The position numbers were made by a program, and so were the translations under genes. The notes beneath the pieces are model-generated. The model searched no databases and was not told where the DNA came from. It was given only the letters and a program-made list of their open reading frames with translations. From Polyangiaceae bacterium (lineage in GTDB: Bacteria; Myxococcota_A; Polyangia; Polyangiales; Polyangiaceae), in NCBI GenBank assembly GCA_029261965.1, contig JAJDAH010000068.1, positions 1 to 34,838 on the forward strand: 34,838 nt of DNA, written 5' to 3'. Of the stretch, positions 15,509 to 23,108 are shown piece by piece (the first letter of the stretch is position 1; every line of letters begins with the position of its first letter).

Positions 15509-16018
15509 ATGGAGGTGTTTCTTTTCCGCCATGGCATCGCCATCGACCGCCTGGATCCTCGGTGTCCGGCCGATCCCGATCGTGCGCTCACCGAAAAAGG
15601 ACGACGCCGGACGCTCGCCGCTGCCCGGGGTATCAAGTCGCTGGAGATCTGTCCGGAAATGATTCTCACCAGCCCGTACCAAAGAGCGAACGAAACTGCA
15701 GACTGCGTTCTCGAGGCTTTCGGTTTCGGTGCCGACCGCGTCGTGGTGACCGACGCGCTCTTGCCCGAAGCGGACCCCGACGAGATTTGTGACGAGGTCG
15801 AATTGCTCGGCGTCGATTCGGTCCTCTGTTGCGGGCATGCGCCGAATCTCGACGAAGTCATCGCGTATTTGCTCGGTGCCGGGCGCGACGTGACCGCGCT
15901 GAAGAAGGCGGGTTTTGCTTGGTTGCGGGGGCTACGGCTCGACGCTGGCGGCGCGGAGCTGGTGGCGCTCATTCCCCCGAGAGCTCTTCGGAGTCTTGAT
16001 GGGTCGCGCGGGGCGTGA
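15509..16018 (+). CDS. sixA: SixA-type histidine phosphatase
   Basis: A histidine-phosphatase superfamily protein of 169 residues, the small SixA type, cytoplasmic. The phosphate pocket consists of Arg7-His8-Gly9 (LFRHGIA, with His8 as the nucleophile), TSPYQRANETA (54-64, with Arg59 and the acid Glu62) and CCGHAPNLDE (107-116, with His110). LTEKGRRRT (27-35) is also a family signature. E. coli SixA removes phosphate from His-containing phosphotransfer proteins. Members lie often beside ppx, ppk or CHAD genes, as here, so a link to polyphosphate or its signalling is plausible but unproven. ATG 15509 has a GGAG ribosome site, 12 nt after ppx. Its stop overlaps the next gene. Confidence 0.88.
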   Translation: MEVFLFRHGIAIDRLDPRCPADPDRALTEKGRRRTLAAARGIKSLEICPEMILTSPYQRANETADCVLEAFGFGADRVVVTDALLPEADPDEICDEVELLGVDSVLCCGHAPNLDEVIAYLLGAGRDVTALKKAGFAWLRGLRLDAGGAELVALIPPRALRSLDGSRGA

Positions 16019-16818
16019 CAGGCTCGCCAGTTCCGGTGATGGGGCAATTGACGAAACGGGCGATCGCCATCGCCGGGGCGATGGTGCTCGCGTCTTGCGG
16101 CAGCGCGCCGCCGCCCGTCGCGGCTCCGCCGGAGCCCGTGAAGGTCGAGCCGAGCGAGCCTGAGCGCGACCCGGCGCTCGAAGCCGCCGCCAAGAAGAAA
16201 GCCGAAGAAGAGAGCAAACCCACTTTTCTAGAGGTCCCCGAGAAGTGCGCAAGCATCACCGATGGGGTCTGCACGCCCCCCCGCAAGTTCACCGAGCACC
16301 TTTGCTTGAACACGCCGCCCGGGTTTCCGCTGACGATGTTTCGCAAAGGCTCGCCTTGGACTCGCGCCTACCTGCGCGTGAACATGGAGGGCTGGTACGC
16401 CGGCGCCGCCCGCTCGCACCCGCAGCTGCTCCGGCAAACCGAAGAAGTGCTCATCCTCGCCGATCGGAACAAGAAGGGCGACGGAATGCAGATCGAAGGG
16501 GCGGGTAGCTACGACATTTACCGTTGGAACGGCACCTGCGTTTCCGTCATGAACGACGAGGTCACGCTGAAACGGCCGCCGGTTCCTCGAGCTTCGCCGA
16601 TACCGTGGCGCCGTCTGGAAGAAGACGTGCGAAAGGTTCTGCTCGAGGACAAGGGCATCGCGTTTCAGAACGACATGCGGCGCAAGTTCTGCAAGCCGGG
16701 AAAAACCGATGGCAGACCGTGCAAGAACGCCAAGAGGGCGCTCACCCAGTTGATCGCTGAATTCGTGCGAAAAGGCGGCGAGGTACCGCTGCCCGCGGTC
16801 GCGCTCGCTTCCGAATGA
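16015..16818 (+). CDS. Lipoprotein of unknown function in the ppx-sixA unit
   Basis: The protein has 267 residues from GTG 16015, which overlaps the sixA stop by 4 nt (GTGA). ATG 16039 is an equally possible start. Either gives a lipoprotein signal: LTKRAIAIAGAMVLASC, with a canonical Leu-Ala-Ser-Cys lipobox. A Pro/Glu linker and an Ala/Lys/Glu helix follow. The globular part begins near PEKCASITDGVCTPPRKF and continues through HLCLNTPPGFPLTMF, NMEGWYAGAA and RWNGTCVSVMNDEVTL to RRKFCKPGKTDGRPCKNAKR. Its several Cys residues suggest disulfides and a life outside the cytoplasm. I do not recognise a named family. Position suggests co-expression with Ppx and SixA. Confidence 0.82.
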   Translation: MTGSPVPVMGQLTKRAIAIAGAMVLASCGSAPPPVAAPPEPVKVEPSEPERDPALEAAAKKKAEEESKPTFLEVPEKCASITDGVCTPPRKFTEHLCLNTPPGFPLTMFRKGSPWTRAYLRVNMEGWYAGAARSHPQLLRQTEEVLILADRNKKGDGMQIEGAGSYDIYRWNGTCVSVMNDEVTLKRPPVPRASPIPWRRLEEDVRKVLLEDKGIAFQNDMRRKFCKPGKTDGRPCKNAKRALTQLIAEFVRKGGEVPLPAVALASE

Positions 16819-16933
16819 GCCCAAGCGAGTTCCGCCGCGGATCGCCCGCAGCGATTCGCCCAGAAAGATCAAATCTTTCCGCTGGCCCACACGTCACACC
16901 CGTGCTGCCCTCCGAGGCGGGAGTCTGTCGACG

Positions 16934-18400
16934 ATGACTTTGCATGGGAAATGGCGCCGGGTGAGTGCGATCGGCGTGTGCGCGGCGCTCGCTCTCGCCT
17001 GTCAGAAGAAGCCGGTCGAGCCCGTCGCCGCGTCGAGCCCCGCCGTCGAGAAGGAGTCGAGCGCGGACGAGCGCGAGTCGGTGGCGATCACCGTCTACAA
17101 CCAGAACTTCGGGTTGGTGCGCGAAGTGCGGTCGGTGTCTCTCGGAACCGGCAAGGTGTCACTCGAGTATCGCGACGTCTCGGCGCACATTCAGCCCGAG
17201 ACGGTGCACATCAAGTCTCTGGGAGATCCGTCGGCCCTCGAGGTGCTCGAGCAGAACTATCGATACGACTTGCTCACACCGAAAAAGCTGCTCGAGAAAT
17301 ACGTCGGCAAGAAGGTCGCCGTCTACCGATTCAACGAGAAGCTCGGCACCGACGAACGCTTCGAAGCAAAGGTGCTTGCCGTCGAAAACGGCGTGGTGCT
17401 CGAGATCAACGGCGAGGTCACGACGCAGTTCCCCGGACGTTTCGCGTTCCCCGAGGTGCCCGAGAATCTAATTTCGAAGCCCTCGCTCGTGTGGCTCTTG
17501 AAGAGCAAGAACCCGAATCAGCGAGTGGAGGTCAAGTACCTCACCCAGAATCTCAACTGGCGAGCCGACTACGTGCTCGTCATCGACGCGAAGGACGAGC
17601 TCGGTGACCTGACCGGGTGGGTGACACTCTCCAACACGAGCGGCGCATCCTACGAAAATGCGACGCTCAAGCTGGTGGCGGGGGACGTCCAGCGCGTCGT
17701 GGCGAACCTGCGCACCGAAGAGCAGTACGAATACAGCGCCGACGAGGATTCGAGCGGCGGCGACAGCTTCGTCGAGGAGGGGTTCTTCGAATATCACCTC
17801 TACACGTTGCAGCGCCCGACGACCCTGCTCGACAAAGAGCAGAAGCAAGTGAGCTTGCTCAGCGCACAAGGGATTCGTGTCGAGAAGAAGCTGATCTTCC
17901 GAGGGGCCAAGCACTACTACCGGAGTCGCTACGGGCAGGTGGTTTCGAACCAAAAGGTCGGGGTGTTTCTCGACATTCAGAACAAGTCAGACAACCGTCT
18001 CGGCATTCCCCTGCCCAAGGGGACGGTGCGTGTCTACAAGGCGGACAAATCCGGCGCTCAGCAGTTCATCGGCGAGGACTCCATCGACCACACGCCTCGC
18101 GACGAAGAGGTGCGAGTCAAGATGGGGGAAGCCTTCGACGTCGTCGCTGACCGAAAGCAGATGAAATGGACGGCGATTTCGGGCTGCCAGTCCGAGAGCA
18201 CCTGGGAAATCAGCCTACGCAACCACAAGGACGTGGCCGAGGTCGTCGAGGTCGTCGAGCCGGCTCCAGGGGATTGGGAGATCTTGGATTCCAGCCATCC
18301 AGCCAAAAAAGAGGACGCCCACACGTTCGTCTTCGAGGTGAAGGTTCCAGCCAATGGTGAAGAAAAAATCACGTACCGGGTGCGGGTGAGATGGTGCTGA
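16934..18400 (+). CDS. DUF4139 protein, copy 1 (probable lipoprotein)
   Basis: The protein has 488 residues and is exported: WRRVSAIGVCAALALAC fits a lipoprotein signal with a relaxed lipobox (Ala-Leu-Ala-Cys). The body carries DUF4139 features: ITVYNQNFGLVREVR near the start, LEQNYRYDLL, NLNWRADYVLVID, LTGWVTLSNTSGASYENA, and the late VRVYKADKSGAQQFIGED, KMGEAFDVVADRKQ and SESTWEISLRNHK. This is a beta-rich secreted family of unknown function. The protein ends YRVRVRWC with a terminal Cys that may pair with the Cys before SESTWE. It has an acidic insert (EEQYEYSADEDSSGGDS) partly missing from copy 2. The gap from the upstream lipoprotein gene is 115 nt. The downstream paralogue overlaps by 10 nt. 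ATG 16934 follows from the signal peptide. Confidence 0.87.
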   Translation: MTLHGKWRRVSAIGVCAALALACQKKPVEPVAASSPAVEKESSADERESVAITVYNQNFGLVREVRSVSLGTGKVSLEYRDVSAHIQPETVHIKSLGDPSALEVLEQNYRYDLLTPKKLLEKYVGKKVAVYRFNEKLGTDERFEAKVLAVENGVVLEINGEVTTQFPGRFAFPEVPENLISKPSLVWLLKSKNPNQRVEVKYLTQNLNWRADYVLVIDAKDELGDLTGWVTLSNTSGASYENATLKLVAGDVQRVVANLRTEEQYEYSADEDSSGGDSFVEEGFFEYHLYTLQRPTTLLDKEQKQVSLLSAQGIRVEKKLIFRGAKHYYRSRYGQVVSNQKVGVFLDIQNKSDNRLGIPLPKGTVRVYKADKSGAQQFIGEDSIDHTPRDEEVRVKMGEAFDVVADRKQMKWTAISGCQSESTWEISLRNHKDVAEVVEVVEPAPGDWEILDSSHPAKKEDAHTFVFEVKVPANGEEKITYRVRVRWC

Positions 18401-19836
18401 AGCGCAAAAGAAGCGGGGTGGGGCGATGGCTCGGGTTGAGCGCCGCCGTATTCCTCGTGGCGGGAGCCGCCGCTGCGGGTCCCTCGAAGATCTCCACGGC
18501 GGAGGATCGACGCGAAGTCACCATCACCGTCTACAACCAGAACTTTGGTCTGGTGCGCGAGGTCCGAGAGATCGACATCGGCACGGGGACTGTGCCCCTC
18601 GAGTTCCGAGATGTCGCCGTGCAGATGCAGCCGGAGACGGTGCACATCAAGTCCGCGGCGGGGGCTGCGGCGCTCAGCGTGCTCGAGCAAAACTACCGGT
18701 ACGATCTGCTCAGCCCCGCGACACTGCTGCAAAAGTTCGTCGGCAAGAAGGTACGCGTCCACCGGTACATCGAGAAAACCGGCAAGGACGAGACGCACGA
18801 GGCCGAGCTCTTGTCGGTTGCCGATGGGCGTCCGGTGCTGAAAATAAACGGGGAGATCACCTTCGACTACCCCGGGCGTCTGAGCTTTCCTAAGGTGCCG
18901 GACAATCTCATCGCCAAACCGACCCTGGTTTGGATGCTGGAGAGCAAGAAGCCGAAACAGAGAGTCGAGGTGACCTACCTCGCCCGCGCGCTCAACTGGC
19001 GGGCGGACTACGTCCTCGTCGTCAACGAGGACGACACGCGTGGGGACCTCACGGGATGGGTGACGCTGACCAACCAGTCGGGCGCGTCGTACAAGAACGC
19101 ACAGCTGAAGCTCGTTGCTGGCGATGTGAACCGGGTGAGTCGGCCGAGCTCGCGGTCACTCGCGTATGCCTCGAAGGGCATGACAGCAGGCAAAAAAGCG
19201 GGGTTCAGCGAGGAGAGCCTGTTCGAGTACCACCTCTACAGTTTGCAGCGACCGACCGACGTGCTGAACAAAGAGCAAAAACAGGTCTCGCTTCTCGAAG
19301 CGTCGAACATCGGGATTCAGAAACGCCTCATGTTCTACGGGCAGCAGTACTGGTATCGCAGCCGACACGGCTCGGTGATGTCCAACCAGAAGGTCGGTGT
19401 CTACCTCGATCTCAAGAACTCGAAGCAAAACGGGCTCGGAATGCCCCTGCCGAAGGGCACCGTGCGCGTCTACAAGGCCGACAAATCCGGCGCGCAGCAG
19501 TTCATCGGTGAGGACAACATCGACCACACCCCGAAAGACGAGCGGGTGCGCGTCAAGATGGGCGAAGCGTTCGACGTCGTCGGGGACCGAAAACAGATGA
19601 GCTGGAAACCGTTCGGCCGCTGTGTATCCGAGAGCACCTGGGAGATAGAGCTCCGCAACCACAAGGACAAGGCCGTGGTCGTGCAGGATTTCGAGCCGAT
19701 CGGAGGAGATTGGAAAGTGCTCGAGTCCAGCCATCCTCACAAGCGGAAAGACGCAAACACCTTCACCTTCGAGGTGCGTGTCCCCGCCAACGGCAAGACG
19801 AAGATCAAGTATCGCGTGCGCGTTCGCTGGTGTTGA
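18391..19836 (+). CDS. DUF4139 protein, copy 2 (soluble exported paralogue)
   Basis: The protein has 481 residues, a tandem paralogue of the previous gene with well over half of the residues identical by eye. It starts at ATG 18391, inside the end of copy 1 (10-nt overlap); GTG 18394 is an alternative. Here the signal peptide is LGLSAAVFLVAGAAAA followed by GPS, with no Cys, so this copy should be released rather than lipid-anchored. Shared landmarks are ITVYNQNFGLVREVR, QPETVHIKS, LEQNYRYDLL, LNWRADYVLVV, VRVYKADKSGAQQFIGED and the identical end YRVRVRWC. The two proteins may act as a pair with one anchored partner, which is inference. The gene's last 32 nt overlap the end of the CHAD gene on the other strand. 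Confidence 0.88.
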   Translation: MVLKRKRSGVGRWLGLSAAVFLVAGAAAAGPSKISTAEDRREVTITVYNQNFGLVREVREIDIGTGTVPLEFRDVAVQMQPETVHIKSAAGAAALSVLEQNYRYDLLSPATLLQKFVGKKVRVHRYIEKTGKDETHEAELLSVADGRPVLKINGEITFDYPGRLSFPKVPDNLIAKPTLVWMLESKKPKQRVEVTYLARALNWRADYVLVVNEDDTRGDLTGWVTLTNQSGASYKNAQLKLVAGDVNRVSRPSSRSLAYASKGMTAGKKAGFSEESLFEYHLYSLQRPTDVLNKEQKQVSLLEASNIGIQKRLMFYGQQYWYRSRHGSVMSNQKVGVYLDLKNSKQNGLGMPLPKGTVRVYKADKSGAQQFIGEDNIDHTPKDERVRVKMGEAFDVVGDRKQMSWKPFGRCVSESTWEIELRNHKDKAVVVQDFEPIGGDWKVLESSHPHKRKDANTFTFEVRVPANGKTKIKYRVRVRWC

Positions 19837-21013
19837 GCTTCAGCGGAAGGCGGCGCGCGTTTTCTCGCCAAATGTCGAAGCTCGGAATCACTCCGGGTCG
19901 TCGGACCTCCTCGAACGCCGCGAGCCGTTCTGTTTCGAGTTGATCCCGAACCGTTTCCAGTCCGCGGACCAGCGCCCCGCGGCGTCGGGAGCGAAGCTTG
20001 TTGGCCTGCTTCTCGACGATTCGTCCGAGCACCGCGCGGTCGTGATGATCGCCGATGAGCCCCTGTACCCGCTTGCACTGGGTGTGCATGGCCGAATAGC
20101 GCGGCCCCACGACGGGCTCGATCATCTCGAGCGTGTAGCGGAGCTTCTTGATGGTGATTCTGAAGCGATGGAGCCCGTCTTCGTCCTCTTCATGGAGATT
20201 GGGGGTTGCCTCCTTGGCGGCGTCGATGGCGTTCAGTAGCGCGTCCTTGGCGATGTGTGTGGCCAGCTCCCGCGTCTCGAGCTGTGCTCTCACTTCGTCT
20301 CGAGTCGTTCGGACCAGACGCGCCGCCTCGCGAAAGGCGACCTTCTCGAGGCGCTTTTGCGCACGCTTCCGCTCCTTCTGACGGCGACGGTCGATCACTT
20401 CGAGAATGTGCTCGATTGCGGCTCGCTCCGAGTCCGAGCGCGCCTCCGTGCGGCGGCCCTCCAGTTGTTGAGAATGCACGTCCCATTCCCGAAGCGCTCC
20501 AAGGGCGCGCGTGATGCGTCGAAGGGGCTTGCGCGTGCGCTTCCGAGCTCCTGCATCGAGCTCCGCGCGGAAGACGTCGACGAATGCCCGGAGTCGGCGC
20601 GATGCCACTCGGAGTCCGTGCACCGCCTCGACCGGGTTGTCACTGGCGTTGAAATCGTGACTTTCCAGAAGGACCGCCAATCGACGATCGACCAGCTCGC
20701 GTACGTGCTTGGCCAAGGGCGAGGGTGCGGCTGGAGATTTAGTCGGCTCGCCCCGGGTATCGACTGGCGGTGGGGGTGGCACCGGCGAGGGACGGCTGCC
20801 GGTCGATCCGCGTCGATCGCCGAGCCGGGGCTCGACTCCGGACGCCACCGATATGCGTTCCGCGAGGCTGGCGACACCCTCGAGCAGAATCGTGGCGACC
20901 CGGCGAGTGAGCTCTTTCGAGCCCGCGCGAACGAGCCCGCCGACGCGCCCCTGGGTGAGTCGCTGCCCGAGAGGGCTTCGTGAAGGGGTACTGGTCTGAT
21001 GAGGGAACGCCAC
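19805..21013 (-). CDS. CHAD-domain protein (polyphosphate-binding)
   Basis: The protein has 402 residues. The CHAD domain (about 100-385) is an all-helical fold with conserved His/Arg/Lys that binds polyphosphate. Visible motifs are VHGLRVASRRLRAFVDVF (His132), LGALREWDVH, LHRFRITIKKLRYTLEMI (His282) and VQGLIGDHHDRAVLG (about 316-330). Basic residues are very frequent, as expected for a polyanion binder. In front lies an unusual stretch of about 98 residues: a helical segment (ELTRRVATILLEGVASLAER) and a Pro-rich linker. No adenylate-cyclase-like CYTH domain is fused. The start is a GTG 15 nt after the PPK2 stop, with a weak ribosome site, so co-transcription with PPK2 is likely. Such proteins are known at polyphosphate granules. 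It shares 32 bp tail to tail with the second DUF4139 gene. Confidence 0.88.
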   Translation of the reverse strand: MAFPHQTSTPSRSPLGQRLTQGRVGGLVRAGSKELTRRVATILLEGVASLAERISVASGVEPRLGDRRGSTGSRPSPVPPPPPVDTRGEPTKSPAAPSPLAKHVRELVDRRLAVLLESHDFNASDNPVEAVHGLRVASRRLRAFVDVFRAELDAGARKRTRKPLRRITRALGALREWDVHSQQLEGRRTEARSDSERAAIEHILEVIDRRRQKERKRAQKRLEKVAFREAARLVRTTRDEVRAQLETRELATHIAKDALLNAIDAAKEATPNLHEEDEDGLHRFRITIKKLRYTLEMIEPVVGPRYSAMHTQCKRVQGLIGDHHDRAVLGRIVEKQANKLRSRRRGALVRGLETVRDQLETERLAAFEEVRRPGVIPSFDIWRENARRLPLKLNTSERARDT

Positions 21014-21028
21014 CTTGCGCGTTCAGCA

Positions 21029-22504
21029 TTACTTCTTCGGCAGCGCTGCTTTCAAGCGATCGTTCAGCGTCTCGATGACCTTGATGCGCGCGTATTGCTT
21101 GTTTTCGGCCTCGATGAGGGTCCAGGGGGCGTAATCCGTGCTCGTTCGTTCGATCATCTCGTTGGCGGCCTTTTCGTACTGATTCGCTTTCTCGCGGTTC
21201 CGGTAGTCCTCTTCGGTGATCTTGTGTTTCTTCCACGGGATCTTTTCCCGCTCTTTGAAACGTCGCAGCTGCTCCTTTTGGCTCAGGTGTAGCCAGAACT
21301 TCACCAGCACGATGCCGTGGTCCACGAGTTGCCCTTCGAAATCGTTGATTTCGTTGTACGCGCGGCGCCATTCCGCGGGCGTCGCGAACCCTTCGACCCG
21401 TTCGACCAGGACGCGGCCGTACCAGCTTCGATCGTAGATCGTCATTCGGCCGAGTCGTGGAAGGTGACGCCAGAACCGCCACAGGTAGTGGTGTGCGCGT
21501 TCCTCGTCGGTGGGTGCGGCTATCGGAATCACCTGAGCGTGGCGAATGTCGAGCCCGTGCAGCATTCGGCGAATGCACCCACCTTTGCCCGCGGCGTCCC
21601 ACCCTTCGAAGAGAACGAGTGACCCGACCTGACGCTTGTGCGCTCTTCGCTCAAGCCGGCTGAGGGTGCTCTGACCGGCTTCGAGCTTCTTCTTGTACTC
21701 GTCCTTGCTGAGCTGCTTTTCGAGGTCGAGGCTGTCGAGAATCGTTTTCGGGTCGTCGATGGGTTTTTCCGCCTCGGGCGGTGGCCGAGTCTGGATCGCG
21801 TCGAGACGTTCTCGAATGCGTTTGAGCACGTGAGCGGCGACCGTGATGTCGCGGTAGCGTTCGTCGGTGGCTTCGACGACGACCCAGGGACAGTCGCCTG
21901 TGCTGGTTTCGCGAATGGCGTGCTCGCTAACCGCACGAAACTCCGAGTAGCGCTTCGTATGCTTCTTCTCCAGGCGGCTGACCCGCCACTTGGTTTTCGG
22001 GTCGCTGCCCCACGTCTTGAATCGGTGCTTCTGCTCTTTGCGGCTGATGTGGAGCCAGATCTTGATGAATAGGGTCCCGTCGTCTGCGAGCGTTTGCTCG
22101 AAGCTCTTCACGTCCGCCAGATCGGCTCGAAATTCGTCGTCGTCGATCTTGCCTTGGACTCGTTCGACGATCGGCGCGTAGTACCAATTGCCGAGATACA
22201 TCCCGATCTTCCCGCGCGGGGCGGTGGCCATCCAGTAGCGCCAGTATTTCGGCCGGTGCTGCTGCTCCTCCGTTGGCGGCCCGAACGCATTGGTCTGGAT
22301 GAACCGAGCGTCCAGCCACTCGTTCAACAGGTTGAGCAGCTCACTTTTTCCCGCGCCCTCGACACCGTTGATCAGGATGATCACGGGGAATGGTGCTTGG
22401 GTGAGCTTGCGTTGAGCCGCCAGCAAGTCGGTCCGCAAGCCGGGAACTTGCGCTTCGTACGCTTCTTTACTCAGCTTGCGGCCGAGCTCCGCCGTTTCGA
22501 ACAT
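21029..22504 (-). CDS. Polyphosphate kinase 2, two-domain (polyphosphate:AMP phosphotransferase type)
   Basis: The protein has 491 residues with two PPK2 domains in tandem. This layout (class II, Pap) uses polyphosphate to convert AMP to ADP. The C-terminal domain has a proper Walker A (GWDAAGKGG, 301-309), the Walker B/lid motif YDRSWYGRVLVERV (357-370), and ENKQYARIKVIETLNDRL at the end, so it should be catalytic. The N-terminal domain keeps a P-loop (GVEGAGKSELL, 47-57), but the equivalent lid reads GNWYYAPIVERV and lacks the Asp-Arg pair, so it is probably degenerate or structural. The frame opens at 22558, but ATG 22504 has an AGGAG ribosome site and the normal family N-terminus. The CHAD gene follows after 15 nt. 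It sits in a polyphosphate cluster with ppx. Confidence 0.92.
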   Translation of the reverse strand: MFETAELGRKLSKEAYEAQVPGLRTDLLAAQRKLTQAPFPVIILINGVEGAGKSELLNLLNEWLDARFIQTNAFGPPTEEQQHRPKYWRYWMATAPRGKIGMYLGNWYYAPIVERVQGKIDDDEFRADLADVKSFEQTLADDGTLFIKIWLHISRKEQKHRFKTWGSDPKTKWRVSRLEKKHTKRYSEFRAVSEHAIRETSTGDCPWVVVEATDERYRDITVAAHVLKRIRERLDAIQTRPPPEAEKPIDDPKTILDSLDLEKQLSKDEYKKKLEAGQSTLSRLERRAHKRQVGSLVLFEGWDAAGKGGCIRRMLHGLDIRHAQVIPIAAPTDEERAHHYLWRFWRHLPRLGRMTIYDRSWYGRVLVERVEGFATPAEWRRAYNEINDFEGQLVDHGIVLVKFWLHLSQKEQLRRFKEREKIPWKKHKITEEDYRNREKANQYEKAANEMIERTSTDYAPWTLIEAENKQYARIKVIETLNDRLKAALPKK

Positions 22505-22560
22505 GGGACTCCTGGTTCGGAAGAATCCCATCAAAGGCCAGGCGCACCGTGTGCGCAATG

Positions 22561-22591
22561 CCGTTGCCCCGAGGGCCTAACGGGGCTCCGG
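22561..22591 (-). terminator. Stem-loop abutting the Gly-repeat lipoprotein stop codon
   Basis: GCCCCG (22566-22571) pairs with CGGGGC (22581-22586) around a 9-nt loop. Outer CCG/CGG arms (22561-22563, 22589-22591) are separated by a 2x2 mismatch. The element begins at the base next to the stop of the lipoprotein gene and precedes ppk2 on the same strand. There is no U-tract, so it could be a Rho-linked terminator, an attenuator or a processing site that uncouples the two genes. Confidence 0.4.
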
Positions 22592-22996
22592 TTAGCTACC
22601 GCCGGTGCTCGCCGGCATGCAGCCCATCCCCATGTCGACGCCGCAGGGGCCATTCGCCGTCATGCAGCACGGCGAGCCGAAGGTCGACGGGCAGAAAGCG
22701 GGGTTGCAAGTGCCGCCTCCGCCCACTCCGCCCGTAGCTGCACCACCGACTCCGGCGCCGCCAACACCGGCACCACCGACTCCCGCGCCGCCGACTCCTG
22801 CGCCGCCAACCCCCGCGCCGCCGACACCCGGCAAACTGCCATCCACACCGGCGTCTCCGGATTGCCCACCGATCCCCAGGCCACCGCTCCCCGAAACCCC
22901 AGGAAACAGGTCGTCGCTGGCGGTGGCGCAGGACAAAGCCACTGTCGCGGCAGAGGTCGTGACGAGCAAGGCACTAGCAAGGCGTGAGAAGCGCAT
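22592..22996 (-). CDS. Small Gly-repeat, Cys-rich lipoprotein
   Basis: The protein has 134 residues from ATG 22996, which has a GGAG ribosome site. The frame continues to 23200 without support. The signal peptide RLASALLVTTSAATVALSC ends in a relaxed lipobox (Cys23). After a Gly/Ser/Asp stretch come about six perfect Gly-Ala-Gly-Val-Gly pentapeptide units (about 57-87), encoded by a 15-bp DNA repeat. The C-terminal 40 residues hold six Cys (97, 102, 110, 111, 118, 126) and end CMPASTGGS. The Gly-rich linker plus small Cys-rich knob after a lipid anchor is a common plan for surface proteins in Polyangiales. No enzyme motif is present and the function is unknown. It lies upstream of ppk2 on the same strand but is separated from it by a stem-loop. 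Confidence 0.78.
   Translation of the reverse strand: MRFSRLASALLVTTSAATVALSCATASDDLFPGVSGSGGLGIGGQSGDAGVDGSLPGVGGAGVGGAGVGGAGVGGAGVGGAGVGGAATGGVGGGGTCNPAFCPSTFGSPCCMTANGPCGVDMGMGCMPASTGGS
22740..22829. repeat. Six tandem 15-bp units (coding minisatellite)
   Basis: Six head-to-tail 15-bp units, each like GCGCCGCCGACTCCT with scattered third-base changes, encode the Gly-Ala-Gly-Val-Gly repeat of the lipoprotein on the minus strand. The unit is a multiple of three, so slippage would change linker length without frameshift. Variation falls at codon third positions, showing selection on the protein repeat. Confidence 0.85.
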
Positions 22997-23043
22997 ACTT
23001 TTCTCCAGTTCGTGACCTGAGTCGCACCGGGCGGGGTTCGTGA

Positions 23044-23070
23044 TGAAATTGCCGCTCGGCGACTGTCTGA
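23044..23070 (+). promoter_or_regulatory. Candidate ECF/sigma-E-like promoter upstream of the envelope gene
   Basis: TGAAATT (23044-23050), a 15-nt spacer and TCTGA (23066-23070) resemble the GGAACTT and TCTGA elements of sigma-E-type promoters. The start codon of the exported protein gene is 38 nt further on, and an ECF sigma gene is two genes down. The -35 half is imperfect, so this is only a hint of feedback control. Confidence 0.28.
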
Positions 23071-23108
23071 TCCCGCTCTCGGCTGGCGAGCCTGTACGAT
23101 GGTGCGCC

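Noticed and set aside
22740-22829. Repeats as a CRISPR array
   Set aside because: Units are 15 bp, directly adjacent, without spacers, and encode an in-frame peptide repeat.
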